DNA from: Streptomyces flavofungini
GTDB taxonomy: Bacteria; Actinomycetota; Actinomycetes; Streptomycetales; Streptomycetaceae
Length of the DNA stretch: 64,000 nucleotides
NCBI RefSeq assembly: GCF_030388665.1
Contig: NZ_CP128846.1
Coordinates: 3,078,001-3,142,000 of the forward strand
Direction: 5' to 3'
Part shown: one piece after another, positions 17,831-28,524 of the stretch
Numbering within the stretch: position 1 is the stretch's first letter
How the letters are laid out: every line of letters starts with the position of its first letter
Position numbers and translations under genes: made by a program
The notes under the pieces: generated by a model
What the model was told of the DNA's origin: nothing
Database searches by the model: none
What the model saw: only the letters and a program-made list of their open reading frames with translations

Positions 17831-18829
17831 ATGCCAGAGTGGTCCGTCGCCGAGCCCAGGAAGCTGACGTTCGAGGACCCCGTGAGGACACTGCGCGTGC
17901 GCGTGGTGAACGGCACGGTGAATGTCGTCGGCACCGACGAGGACTCGGCCAGACTGGAGGTCTCCGAGATATCTGGCCCTCCGCTCACCGTGACGCAGCA
18001 CGACGGCACCTTGTCCGTCGCGTATGACGACCTGCCGTGGAAGGGCTTCCTGGAGTGGCTCGACCCCCAGGGCACCCGCCGCCACACGGTGATCTCGCTG
18101 GCGGTGCCGGCCGGGACCCGTGTCGAGGTGGGCGCGATCGGCGCGGGCGCCGTGGTCACCGGAATCGACGGCCGCACCGAGGTGCGCGGCATCACGGGCG
18201 ACACGACACTCGTCGGCCTCACGGGACCGGTCAGGGCCGAGACGTTCTCCGGCAGTGTCGCGGCCCAGGGAGTCACCGGTGACCTGCGGTTCGACTCGAT
18301 CTCCGGCGACCTGACCGTCTTCGACAGCTCCGGGTCCTCCGTTCGGGCCGAATCCGTGAGCGGCTCGATGATCGTGGACCTGGACCCGGCGACAGGATCG
18401 GCCGATGTCGGGCTCACCAGCATTTCCGGCGAGATAGCGGTCCGCCTCCCGCACCCGGTCCACGCGGAGGTGCGGGCGAACACAGCGAGCGGCTCGGTGT
18501 CCAGCGACTTCGACGACCTCCACGTGAGCGGCCAGTGGGGCGCGAAGAAGCTCACCGGCAGGCTGGGATCGGGCAGCGGCCGACTGCGGGCGAAGACGAT
18601 CTCGGGCGCGATCGCGCTTCTGCGCAAACCCTCGGTGGAGGAAGATCTGTACCAGCACGATCTGCACAAGGCGGATGAGCCCCCGCGGCACGCACCCCCC
18701 TCGGACTCCCCGCCCCCGACCTCGCCCCCTCCGGCCGCCACCCCGACCGGCGGCCCGGACGCGGACTCCCCCGCCGACGCCCCGAAGGCGGATGCCGCCG
18801 ACGGCCCGACCGACAAGAAGGTGCTCTGA
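17831..18829 (+). CDS. DUF4097 beta-repeat protein
   Basis: 332 residues from ATG 17831 with AAGGAGG 7-10 nt upstream. Residues 20-265 are a series of short beta repeats of the type TEVRGITGDTTLVGL, VAAQGVTGDLRFDSISGDL and VRANTASGSVSSD, the bacterial DUF4097 adhesin-like solenoid. The C-terminal 60 residues are a Pro/Asp/Ala-rich disordered tail. No signal peptide, so it is probably cytoplasmic. One base separates it from the PadR gene, so the pair is cotranscribed. Biological role unknown. Confidence 0.85.
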   Translation: MPEWSVAEPRKLTFEDPVRTLRVRVVNGTVNVVGTDEDSARLEVSEISGPPLTVTQHDGTLSVAYDDLPWKGFLEWLDPQGTRRHTVISLAVPAGTRVEVGAIGAGAVVTGIDGRTEVRGITGDTTLVGLTGPVRAETFSGSVAAQGVTGDLRFDSISGDLTVFDSSGSSVRAESVSGSMIVDLDPATGSADVGLTSISGEIAVRLPHPVHAEVRANTASGSVSSDFDDLHVSGQWGAKKLTGRLGSGSGRLRAKTISGAIALLRKPSVEEDLYQHDLHKADEPPRHAPPSDSPPPTSPPPAATPTGGPDADSPADAPKADAADGPTDKKVL

Positions 18830-18830
18830 G

Positions 18831-19934
18831 ATGCCTCCCGTGTTCGCCCACGGCCGCCTGCGCCTGTATCTGCTCAAGCTCCTGGACGAGGCCCCGCGCC
18901 ACGGCTATGAGGTGATCCGCCTCCTCGAGGAGCGCTTCCAGGGGTTGTACGCCCCCTCGGCGGGCACCGTGTACCCCCGCCTGGCCAAGCTCGAGGCGGA
19001 GGGCCTGGTCACCCACACCACCGAGGGCGGCCGGAAGGTGTACGCGATCACCGACGCGGGCCGCGCCGAGCTGGCCGACCGCAGCGGCGAGCTGGCCGAC
19101 CTGGAGCTGGAGATCCGTGAGTCGGTGGCGGGGCTCGCCGCCGAGATCCGCGACGGCGTGCAGGGGGCGGCGGGCGAGCTGCGGCGGGAGATGCGGGCGG
19201 CCGCCCAGGAGGCACGCGCCGGCAACAAGTCCGGCACGGGCACGGGCTTCCCGAACCCCTCGGACTTCTTCGACAGCTCCTGGGCCGACAGCGACGGCTG
19301 GCGGCAGGCGAAGGAGGAGTTCCGGCGCGCCCGGCAGGAGTGGAAGGAGCAGGCAAGGCGGGCCAAGGACGAGAGCCGCCGGGCCCGCGAGGAGGCCCAG
19401 CGGGCCCGCAGGCAGGCGAAGGACGCCCAGGAGCGGGTGCGGGCGGAGGCCCAGGAGGAGCTGCAGCGCATGGCCAGGCGGGTGCAGGAGCAGGTGCAGG
19501 ACCACTTCGCGCGCGGCGACTGGCCGACGGGCGTCCGTGAAGGGCTGTCCGAGCTGGCCAAGGAGTTCGGCGACTTCGGGAAGGAGTTCGGCAAGGACTT
19601 CGGGGTGGACTTCGGCAAGGACTTCGGCTTCGGGACGTCGGACAAGGCGTCGGGGGGCAAGACGTCCGAGCCGGGTCCTGTATTCACGGTCGAGCGGGAC
19701 GAGGTGCCCGTCGAGTACGTCCCGGAGTGGGCGCACGAGGAGTCCAGCGGCGAGCCCGCGCGCGACCTGGAGCGGCTCCTGGACCGCTTCCGCGACGACA
19801 TCCGCGACGCGGCCCGCGACTGCGGGGTCTCCGAGGACCAGCTCCGTGAGGCCCGCCGCCACCTGTCGGAGGCCGCGGCCCACATCGGCGTGACCCTGCG
19901 GACCCCCAAGGCTCCGGAGTCCCCCAAGCCCTGA
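18831..19934 (+). CDS. PadR-family regulator with long coiled-coil extension
   Basis: 367 residues, more than twice a usual PadR. The winged helix (1-85) is typical: RLRLYLLKLLDEAPRHGYEV, AGTVYPRLAKLEAEGLV, GRKVYAITDAGRAEL. Residues 140-230 are an Arg/Glu/Ala/Lys-rich coiled coil, followed by a short repeat rich in FGKEFGKDFG motifs (240-265) and a C-terminal helix pair (ERLLDRFRDDIRDAARD). Likely binds CGATAT sites upstream of its operon. The extension may bind the DUF4097 partner or oligomerise. Confidence 0.88.
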   Translation: MPPVFAHGRLRLYLLKLLDEAPRHGYEVIRLLEERFQGLYAPSAGTVYPRLAKLEAEGLVTHTTEGGRKVYAITDAGRAELADRSGELADLELEIRESVAGLAAEIRDGVQGAAGELRREMRAAAQEARAGNKSGTGTGFPNPSDFFDSSWADSDGWRQAKEEFRRARQEWKEQARRAKDESRRAREEAQRARRQAKDAQERVRAEAQEELQRMARRVQEQVQDHFARGDWPTGVREGLSELAKEFGDFGKEFGKDFGVDFGKDFGFGTSDKASGGKTSEPGPVFTVERDEVPVEYVPEWAHEESSGEPARDLERLLDRFRDDIRDAARDCGVSEDQLREARRHLSEAAAHIGVTLRTPKAPESPKP

Positions 19935-20251
19935 CTCGGCCCCCGCCGGGCGACGCTCGGCCACCGTCACGTCGGCCCGGGGGCCGTGTGCCCCCGGGCC
20001 GTGTGCCCCGGGCCGTGCGCCGGCAGCGAGGCGTGTCGCCCCAGTACAGGCGAGGGGTGCCGCCGCCCGCCCTCCACGTCCGCGCGGACGTGCCGCTGAC
20101 GGCGCGTGGGGCATGCGGCAGCCCCGGGTCGGGGCACGCGGCAGGGGCGTAGGTCCGGGACAGGCGGGGAGCCGACCCAGGGCGGGCGGCTGGACTCGCC
20201 GCTCGCCCCGCCCCCGCCCCGCTCGCCCGGCCCGGCCCGCCCCCCAGGGCC
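19935..20251. other. Intergenic region, convergent, with a short GC repeat
   Basis: 317 bp between convergent genes. A CGGCCCCC/GGGGGCCG inverted repeat (about 19937-19944 and 19978-19986) could terminate the PadR operon. A 14-bp direct repeat GGGCCGTGTGCCCC recurs around 19981-20020. No gene is visible. Confidence 0.4.
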
Positions 20252-20812
20252 CTAGGCCTGATACAGCACGCGTTCCACCCCGGCCCGCGTCACCCCGTGG
20301 TCCGCCAGGGCCTCGGCGACGATGCCGGGGCGGGTCGTCAGGGCGAGGAGGATGTGTTCGTCGCCGATGCTGCGGTCGCGGCGGGCGGTGGCGATGCGCA
20401 AGGCCCGTTCCAGGGCGTCCTTGGCGTCGCGGGTGAAGCCGCGGTGGCCGATCCAGGCTCCGATGCCGCGGCGTTCACGTCGGGCGCCCACACCCGCCAG
20501 TGCTCCGGCGCCATGAGCCTCTTCGACGCGGGAGACGATCTCCTCGACGTCGATGCCGAGCCCGGCGAGGGCGTCGGCGTCCGCCTGGGTGAGACCGCCC
20601 CTGCGGCGTGCCTCGGCCAGGGCCTGGGTGATGTCCGTACGGCGCCGGTCGGCGCCGAGGGCGGCCAGGGCGAAGGAAGCGCGGGTGCCCTCGCGGTCGA
20701 GGAGCGCGAGCAGCAGGTGGCCGTCGTCGATGGAGTCGGCCCCCTCCCGTTCGGACTGCTCGACAGCACCCTTCACCACGTCCCGGGCGCCCTTGGTGAA
20801 GCGTTCGAACAT
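20252..20812 (-). CDS. Clp N-domain protein (double Clp-N repeat)
   Basis: 186 residues. Two Clp-N repeats are visible: FERFTKGARDVVKGAVEQSEREGADSIDDGHLLLALL (1-75) and FTRDAKDALERALRIATARRDRSIGDEHILLALT (about 120-186). There is no ATPase module, so it is an adaptor-like stand-alone N-domain rather than ClpC. ATG 20812 overlaps the TGA of the upstream HTH gene by one base (TGATG), with GGGAGG just before. Such HTH/Clp-N pairs recur in actinobacteria; the ligand or client is unknown. Confidence 0.85.
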   Translation of the reverse strand: MFERFTKGARDVVKGAVEQSEREGADSIDDGHLLLALLDREGTRASFALAALGADRRRTDITQALAEARRRGGLTQADADALAGLGIDVEEIVSRVEEAHGAGALAGVGARRERRGIGAWIGHRGFTRDAKDALERALRIATARRDRSIGDEHILLALTTRPGIVAEALADHGVTRAGVERVLYQA

Positions 20813-21021
20813 CACTGCCTCCCGTACTTCTTGTGCACGGCCTGCCTGCTCACGCCCAGTTCCGCGGCGATCTCCTGCCACGACCAGCCCTGCTGGCGCG
20901 CGCTGCGCACCTGCACGGCCTCGAGCTGCTCCACCAGACGCCGCAGCGCGCTGACGGCTCGCAGCCCGATTCGTGGATCGCGGTCGCCCGCGCGCTCGGC
21001 GAGATCCGTTGCTTCGGTCAT
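20812..21021 (-). CDS. Small HTH DNA-binding protein
   Basis: 69 residues. The helix-turn-helix spans 46-67 (WSWQEIAAELGVSRQAVHKKYG), resembling Fis/sigma-region-4-like folds; the N-terminal helix VSALRRLVEQLEAVQVRSA likely dimerises. ATG 21021 is only 7 nt from a -10 and has no ribosome site, so the mRNA is probably leaderless; a TTG at 21060 would be inside the promoter. It is coupled to the Clp-N gene and probably represses both through the two palindromes upstream. Confidence 0.85.
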   Translation of the reverse strand: MTEATDLAERAGDRDPRIGLRAVSALRRLVEQLEAVQVRSARQQGWSWQEIAAELGVSRQAVHKKYGRQ

Positions 21022-21067
21022 GTTGTCAACGTACGTTGACGAGCCCACGCCGTCAACCAAGGTTGAC
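21022..21067 (-). promoter_or_regulatory. Leaderless promoter with two palindromic operators
   Basis: On the minus strand, -35 TTGACG (21056-21051), a 17-bp spacer and -10 TACGTT (21033-21028) place the start of transcription at the HTH ATG. Operator 1 GTCAACGTACGTTGAC (21025-21040) is a perfect 16-bp palindrome over the -10. Operator 2 GTCAACC-AA-GGTTGAC (21052-21067) overlaps the -35. The two centres are 27 bp apart. Confidence 0.8.
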
Positions 21068-21099
21068 AGCGAGCGGGCTCGACGACCTCATTCGGGACC

Positions 21100-21200
21100 T
21101 CGCCGGTCAGCGCCTAACGGTGAGCACATCGGCCGGTCCGCGCCCCAGACGGTCAGCACGGTCGGCCAGTCCGCGCCTCAGACGGTCAGCACGATCTTGC
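21100..21200. repeat. Imperfect triplication of the quinone oxidoreductase gene end
   Basis: About 33-37-bp units, each containing CGCGCC-CAGACGGTCAGCACG or a variant, occur three times; the last copy is the real 3' end of the oxidoreductase gene (stop at 21178-21180). The two copies beyond the stop are non-coding. Confidence 0.7.
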
Positions 21201-22152
21201 CGAACTGGTCGCCCGCCTCCAGGCGTTCGAAGCCCTCGCGGGCGCGGTCGAGGGGCAGCACCTCGTCGATGACGGGGCGTACGCCGGTGTTCGCGCAGAA
21301 GGACAGGAGGTCTTCCAGTTCGTCCTTGGAGCCCATGGTGGAGCCGACGATGCGCAGTTCCAGGAAGTAGACGCGGGTCAGTTCGGCGTGGGAGGGGCGG
21401 TCGCCGCTGGTGGCGCCGGAGATGACCAGCGTGCCACCAGGACGCAGTGACTTGATGGAGTGCGACCAGGTGGCGGCGCCGACCGTCTCGATGACCGCGT
21501 CGACCCGCTGCGGCAGCCGGGCACCGGACGGCAGGGCCTCCACCGCACCCAGTTCGACGGCGCGCTTGCGCTTGGCCTCGTCGCGGCTGGTGGCGAAGAC
21601 CTTCAGGCCGGCGGCCTTGGCGAGCACGATGGCGGCGGTCGCCACGCCGCCGCCGGCGCCCTGGACGAGGACCGAGTCGCCGGGGCGTACGCCCGCGTTG
21701 GTGAAGAGCATGCGGTACGCGGTGAGCCAGGCGGTGGGGAGGCAGGCGGCTTCGGCGAAGGAGAGTTCCTTGGGCTTGGGGAGGACGTTCCAGGTGGGGA
21801 CGGCGACCTGTTCGGCGAAGGTGCCCTGGTACTTCTCCGTGAGGATGGAGCGGCGTTCACGCGGGCCGACGCCGTGGCCGGACTGACCGACGACGGAGTG
21901 CAGGACGACTTCGTTGCCGTCCTCGTCGAGGCCGGCCGCGTCGCAGCCGAGGATCATCGGGAGCTTGTCCTCGTCCAGGCCGACCCCGCGCAGGGACCAC
22001 AGGTCGTGGTGGTTGAGGGAGGCGGCCTTGACGTTCACGGTCGACCAGCCGGGGCGTGGAGTGGGGGCCGGGCGCTCCCCCAGTTCCAGGCCGGTGAGGG
22101 GCTGATCGCGATCGATACGGGCGGCGTAGGCAGCGAACATGGCGCCGACCAT
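21178..22152 (-). CDS. Zinc-type alcohol dehydrogenase / quinone oxidoreductase-like MDR enzyme
   Basis: 324 residues. GroES-like part (1-125) with SLNHHDLWSLRGVG and PMILGCDAAG. Rossmann part with VLVQGAGGGVATAAIVLAKAAGLKVFATSRDEAKR, the NADP(H)-binding loop, and GGTLVISGATSGD. No zinc-binding Cys cluster, so a zinc-free quinone/enoyl reductase is more likely than an alcohol dehydrogenase. ATG 22152 has AGGGG 8 nt upstream; ATG 22140 is the alternative. Stands alone on the minus strand. Confidence 0.85.
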   Translation of the reverse strand: MVGAMFAAYAARIDRDQPLTGLELGERPAPTPRPGWSTVNVKAASLNHHDLWSLRGVGLDEDKLPMILGCDAAGLDEDGNEVVLHSVVGQSGHGVGPRERRSILTEKYQGTFAEQVAVPTWNVLPKPKELSFAEAACLPTAWLTAYRMLFTNAGVRPGDSVLVQGAGGGVATAAIVLAKAAGLKVFATSRDEAKRKRAVELGAVEALPSGARLPQRVDAVIETVGAATWSHSIKSLRPGGTLVISGATSGDRPSHAELTRVYFLELRIVGSTMGSKDELEDLLSFCANTGVRPVIDEVLPLDRAREGFERLEAGDQFGKIVLTV

Positions 22153-22394
22153 ATGCCTGGCCCCTGGTCCTTCGGAACGTCCCACCGGTGTGACCCACGC
22201 CGCGCCTCGGCCCGCCGCCGGACCCTCGACACCGCCGACCATCTCTCGGGCCCGAGCGGGCGCCCCGCGCCCCTGCCCCCGCCCCTGCCCCCGCCCGCGA
22301 GGACGCCCCGCAGACGCCACCGGCGCCCGCCCCTCCGAGCGGCGTCCACCCCACCGAGACCAGAAGCGGGCGGGCGGTCGCTCAAGGCACAAAG

Positions 22395-22432
22395 ATCGAG
22401 GGCCCCGCCGACCGAACGGCAGGGCCCTCGAT
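22395..22432 (-). terminator. Terminator after malic enzyme gene
   Basis: 16-bp stem with one mismatch (22395-22410 with 22417-22432) and a 6-nt loop, ending 6 bp before the malic enzyme stop. Confidence 0.8.
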
Positions 22433-22437
22433 GAGCC

Positions 22438-23652
<1,215 letters not shown>

Positions 23653-24216
23653 TGTGTCTGACCCCTTAATTCTTCAGGTTGAGGGTGAACCACTTCCTGG
23701 TGGAGAAGTGGGGCGGGAACCGCGTCCGGCTTTAGCCCACGGGCCTTGCGGCCGTTGGCTCCCCGCCTGTCGGCGGAGCGGTACGGGAGGTACGTACGAA
23801 CGCGCGGGCACGCCGCACACGTGCCCTGGCCCCGGATGAGGGGTGTAACCGTCTTTTCTACCGGATGCTTCCGACCGCCGACGAGCCATATCTGTGTCAG
23901 ATCGATGTGAACAGCAGGTATCCCTTGAACCACAGGGGTAAAATGTCCGTATTCTTTGGAAATCTCCACCCCGGCAGTCCGCATCGCGAGATTGGGTGGT
24001 TATCAAATGGTTGGCGATCGTTCGCACCGGCGCGGTAATGACCGTGACGCACCGGGCTGTTGGGGTTTGCGGATCGCCCGTTATCCGATTTTGACATCTC
24101 CAGCCCCCAGAATCGGGCTGTCCGAATGGCAAGATGCCTCATCACACGAGGTCGCGACACCCGAAGGTGTGTGCACGACCGCATGGCTGCTCCCCCATCC
24201 GCCGGAGGAACCCCTT
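23653..24216. promoter_or_regulatory. Long divergent control region, malic enzyme / amino-acid importer
   Basis: 564 bp with no gene. The segment 23880-24090 is far more AT-rich than its surroundings and contains TAAAAT (23939-23944) and other -10-like sequences. CCACTTC/GAAGTGG flank 8 bp at about 23690-23711. No repeat or palindrome clear enough to name a regulator. Confidence 0.4.
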
Positions 24217-25176
24217 ATGACCGCAGGCACCATTTGTCGCACGACCGCCGCGAAGTCCGCGAAGTCCCGGATCGTCGCTGTCGGCGCGATCGCGGTCGCC
24301 GGCACGCTGCTGCTCACCGGCTGCGGCGACCAGACGGACAAGAAGGAAGACGGCGGCAAGAAGGTCGTCAGCGCTCCGCTCTCCGACGAGCTGCCCGCGA
24401 ACATCCGCAACAAGGGCGTCATCAAGGTGGGCTCGGACATCGCCTACCCGCCGGTCGAGTTCAAGGACAAGGACGGCAAGACGGTCGGCATCGACCCGGA
24501 CATCGCCGACGCGATGGGCAAGCAGCTCGGCGTGACGTTCGAGTTCGACAACGGCACCTTCGACACGCTGCTCGGCGGTCTGCGCTCCAAGCGCTACGAC
24601 ATCGCCATGTCGGCCATGACCGACACCAAGAACCGCCAGGAAGGCATCGACGAGGAGACCGGCAAGAAGGTCGGCACCGGCGTCGACTTCGTCGACTACT
24701 TCACGGCGGGCGTCTCGATCTACACCAAGAAGGGCGCCGACCAGGGCATCAAGACCTGGCAGGACCTCTGCGGCAAGAAGATCGTGGTCCAGCGCGGCAC
24801 CGTCTCGCACGACATGGCCAAGGCCGAGTCGAAGAAGTGCAAGAGCGGCAAGATCTCGATCGAGTCCTACGACAACGACCAGCAGGCCCAGACCCGGCTG
24901 CGCTCCGGCGGCGCGGACGCCGGCTCCTCGGACTTCCCGGTCGCGGCGTACGCGGTCAAGACCTCCGGTGGCGGCAAGGACTTCCAGCTCGTGGGCGACC
25001 AGGTCGAGGCCGCCCCGTACGGCATCGCGGTCGCCAAGAACAACCCCAAGCTGCGTGACGCGATCAAGATGGCGCTGGACGCGATCATCGCGAACGGCCA
25101 GTACGAGAAGATCATCAAGAAGTGGGGCGTCGACGCAGGCGCAGTCAAGGAAGCCAAGATCAACGGCGGCAAGTGA
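24217..25176 (+). CDS. Amino-acid ABC transporter substrate-binding lipoprotein
   Basis: 319 residues from ATG 24217 (GGAGGA 8-9 nt upstream). Lipoprotein signal: basic N-terminus, IVAVGAIAVAGTLLL and lipobox LLTGC. The family 3 periplasmic-binding fold follows (VIKVGSDIAYPPVEFKDKDG, FDTLLGGLRSKRYDIAMSAMTDT, FVDYFTAGVSIYTKKG). Captures a polar amino acid outside the cell and delivers it to the permease encoded next. Confidence 0.93.
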   Translation: MTAGTICRTTAAKSAKSRIVAVGAIAVAGTLLLTGCGDQTDKKEDGGKKVVSAPLSDELPANIRNKGVIKVGSDIAYPPVEFKDKDGKTVGIDPDIADAMGKQLGVTFEFDNGTFDTLLGGLRSKRYDIAMSAMTDTKNRQEGIDEETGKKVGTGVDFVDYFTAGVSIYTKKGADQGIKTWQDLCGKKIVVQRGTVSHDMAKAESKKCKSGKISIESYDNDQQAQTRLRSGGADAGSSDFPVAAYAVKTSGGGKDFQLVGDQVEAAPYGIAVAKNNPKLRDAIKMALDAIIANGQYEKIIKKWGVDAGAVKEAKINGGK

Positions 25177-25213
25177 CCGCGTCTCGTCATCTCGTCGCTG
25201 AAAGGCCACACCC

Positions 25214-26157
25214 GTGACAACGGACATCAGCAAGTCGGGCGACTCCGCGCCCAAGGATGAGCCACCGCGCTCCGCCCCCGAGGCGATCCGAGCGATCCCG
25301 GTGCGCCACTACGGCCGGTACGTCGCCGCCGTCCTCGCCATCGGCGTGCTCGCCGCGCTCGTCCTGGCGTTCGCCAATGGCGACATCAACTGGGGCGCGA
25401 TCCCGGACAACTTCTTCGACGAGCGCATCATGAAGGGCGTCCGGGAGACCCTGATCCTCACGGTCCTCTCGATGCTCATCGGTGTCGTCGGCGGCATCAT
25501 CCTGTCGGTGATGCGGCTGTCGAAGAACCCGGTGACCTCGTCGATCGCGTGGTTCTACATCTGGTTCTTCCGCGGTACGCCGGTCCTGGTCCAGCTCTTC
25601 ATCTGGTTCAACCTCGGCTTCGTCTTCGAGTACATCAACCTCGGTCCGATCTACAAGGACGAGTGGTCGGACTTCATGACGCCGTTCCTGACGGCGCTCC
25701 TCGGTCTCGGCCTGAACGAGGCCGCGTACATGGCGGAGATCTGCCGCGCGGGCCTGCTCTCGGTCGACGAGGGCCAGACGGAGGCCTCGCAGGCGCTCGG
25801 CATGAGCCACAACAAGACGCTGCGCCGCATCGTCATCCCGCAGGCCATGCGCGTGATCGTGCCGCCGACGGGCAACGAAGTCATCAACATGCTCAAGACG
25901 ACGTCGCTGGTCGCGGCGGTGCAGTACTACGAGCTCCTGAAGTACGCCCAGGACATCGGCACCTCGTCCGGCGCGACGGTGGAGGCGCTGCTCCTGGCCG
26001 CCACCTGGTACCTGATCATGACGTCGATCCTCAGCGTCGGTCAGTTCTACCTGGAGCGCTACTACGCACGCGGCTCCTCGCGCGCCCTGCCGGACACGCC
26101 CTGGATGAAGATCAAGGCCAACATGCTGTCGCTCAGCAACCGTGGGGGAGGCATCCG

Positions 26158-26161
<4 letters not shown>
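25214..26161 (+). CDS. Amino-acid ABC transporter permease (HisM/GlnP type)
   Basis: 315 residues from GTG 25214. A hydrophilic N-terminus (1-35), then about five or six membrane helices. The EAA loop is visible in [31 protein letters not shown], where the ATPase docks. [16 protein letters not shown] and [14 protein letters not shown] are typical of the polar amino-acid subfamily. Its stop overlaps the ATPase start by ATGA. Confidence 0.94.
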
Positions 26162-26919
<758 letters not shown>

Positions 26920-26938
26920 GGGTCCTCCTCCATAGAGG

Positions 26939-26990
26939 GCTACGTAGAGGGGCGGTACGGATCGCTATCCGTACCGCCCCTCTACGTAGC
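26939..26990. terminator. Bidirectional terminator with perfect 24-bp stem
   Basis: 26939-26962 pairs without mismatch with 26967-26990 around a 4-nt loop CGCT. Located between the convergent ATPase and methyltransferase genes, 13 bp before the latter's stop. Confidence 0.9.
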
Positions 26991-27003
26991 AGAGTGGGAT
27001 TCC

Positions 27004-27777
27004 CTACTTGAGGCCTAGGACCAGCGCGTCCGAAGGCGACGACCACACCGTGCGCGCCTCGGTGAAACCCGCGTCCAGGAGGGTGCGGATGTGCCACTCG
27101 GCGGGCGGGGTGTCGCCGTCGGCGTGCTCTCCGTAGATCTCGAACCGCTTGGCGGTGGGCTCGGCGAGCACCGGGTCGTTGGCGGCGAGGCCCCACCAGT
27201 CGGCCCAGTCCAGGACGCCGGCGGCCTTCGCGGCGGACTGGCGGGCGTGCCGCTGCTCGCGGTCGGCGGCGTTGATGCGCGGCGTGGTGGGGTCGGGCAT
27301 GTGGTCGGCGTTCATGAAGACGCCGCCGTCGGCCACGATCTTGCCGAGCTGTTCGTAGAGCGCGGCAAGGGGTTCGCTGAACAGCCAGTGCAGGGCGGTC
27401 GCGGTGAGGACGGCGTCGTAGGAGTCGTGGGGCAGCTGGGAGGTCCAGCCCGGGTCCTTCAGGTCGGCGGTCACGAAGGTGACGCGGTCGTCACCGGCGA
27501 AGGTGCCCTCGGCGATGGCGAGCAGGGCGGGGTCGAGGTCGATGCCCGTGCTGACCGCCTTCGGGAACCTTTTGAGGAGTCTGTCCGTAATACTTCCCGT
27601 ACCGCACGCGAGGTCCAGGACACGCGGTTCCGGGCCGACGAGGGCCTCGACCATGTCGAGCATGACGCGGAACCGCTCCTCGCGGTCCGGCATGTACCAC
27701 TCCTGCTGCCGATCCCAACTCTCCTGCCAGGCACGCCAGTCGGTTCCGAACCCCGTACCGCTAGTCGTTTCCGTCAC
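27004..27777 (-). CDS. SAM-dependent methyltransferase (class I)
   Basis: 257 residues. Motif I VLDLACGTGSITDRLLKRFP, motif II TGIDLDPALLAIAE, and ADLKDPGW plus YDAVLTATALHWLF, the post-motif strand. The last third (AEWHIRTLLDAGFTEARTVW) is the lid common in small-molecule methyltransferases. GTG 27777 has GGAGG 7 nt upstream. Substrate unknown. Confidence 0.88.
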   Translation of the reverse strand: MTETTSGTGFGTDWRAWQESWDRQQEWYMPDREERFRVMLDMVEALVGPEPRVLDLACGTGSITDRLLKRFPKAVSTGIDLDPALLAIAEGTFAGDDRVTFVTADLKDPGWTSQLPHDSYDAVLTATALHWLFSEPLAALYEQLGKIVADGGVFMNADHMPDPTTPRINAADREQRHARQSAAKAAGVLDWADWWGLAANDPVLAEPTAKRFEIYGEHADGDTPPAEWHIRTLLDAGFTEARTVWSSPSDALVLGLK

Positions 27778-27894
27778 CGGAAGACCTCCGTCCCGTACTA
27801 CGCTCGACTAATCTCGCCGAGTAACACCCGCGCACGAAAAGCGACTGTTACCTCGCACGAGAATGAAGATAGCCCGCCCCCGTAAGGACTACAA

Positions 27895-28524
27895 GTGGAA
27901 CTGGCCTATTACTCGGACTACGCCGTGCGCCTGGTCAACACCGAGGAACCGGCTCGTCACAAGGACTCGCTGACCTCCGTGGCCGCGATCCGCGAGCTGT
28001 TCGGCGAGAACCAGCAGGCCGCCCGGCGTGCCACGGACTCCGACGTGACGCGCTTCCGCTCGGTGCGGGCGCGGCTGCGGGCCGTCTTCGAGGCGGCCGA
28101 CGGCGGGGACGAGACGCTGGCCGTGGACCTGCTGAACTCACTGCTCCTGGAGTTCCCGGTCAGTCCCCAGATCTCCGGGCACGACTATCGGGACGACGAC
28201 GGGCGCCCCCTGTGGCACATGCACCTGGCGGACCACCCGTCGAACGTCACCGCGGGCTACGCGGCCATCGCCGCGATGGGCCTCGCCTTCCACCTCACCG
28301 AGCACGGCGTGGACCGGCTCGGACTGTGCGAGGCGTCGCCGTGCCGCAACGCCTATCTGGACACCTCGACCAACCGCTCCCGGCGCTACTGCTCGGACCG
28401 CTGCGCCACGCGCGCGAACGTCGCCGCCTACCGCGCGCGCAAGCGCCTGGAGAGCGAGCGGTCCGCGAGCACGGGGCGCACCGCCGAGAAGGTCCAGGAG
28501 ACCAGCGCGGCGAGCGAGAGCTGA
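27895..28524 (+). CDS. CGNR zinc-finger / ABATE-domain protein
   Basis: 209 residues from GTG 27895. The N-terminal ABATE domain (DYAVRLVNTE to about 140) precedes a CGNR zinc finger at about 142-185 with ligands in LCEASPCRNAYLD and RYCSDRCATRANVAAYRARK. Probably a DNA-binding regulator. Its last 97 bp overlap the sodX gene on the opposite strand. Confidence 0.87.
   Translation: MELAYYSDYAVRLVNTEEPARHKDSLTSVAAIRELFGENQQAARRATDSDVTRFRSVRARLRAVFEAADGGDETLAVDLLNSLLLEFPVSPQISGHDYRDDDGRPLWHMHLADHPSNVTAGYAAIAAMGLAFHLTEHGVDRLGLCEASPCRNAYLDTSTNRSRRYCSDRCATRANVAAYRARKRLESERSASTGRTAEKVQETSAASES

Noticed and set aside
20812..21060. Longer start (TTG 21060) of the HTH gene
   Set aside because: It would place the promoter and operators inside the coding region; the ATG at 21021 fits the promoter geometry.
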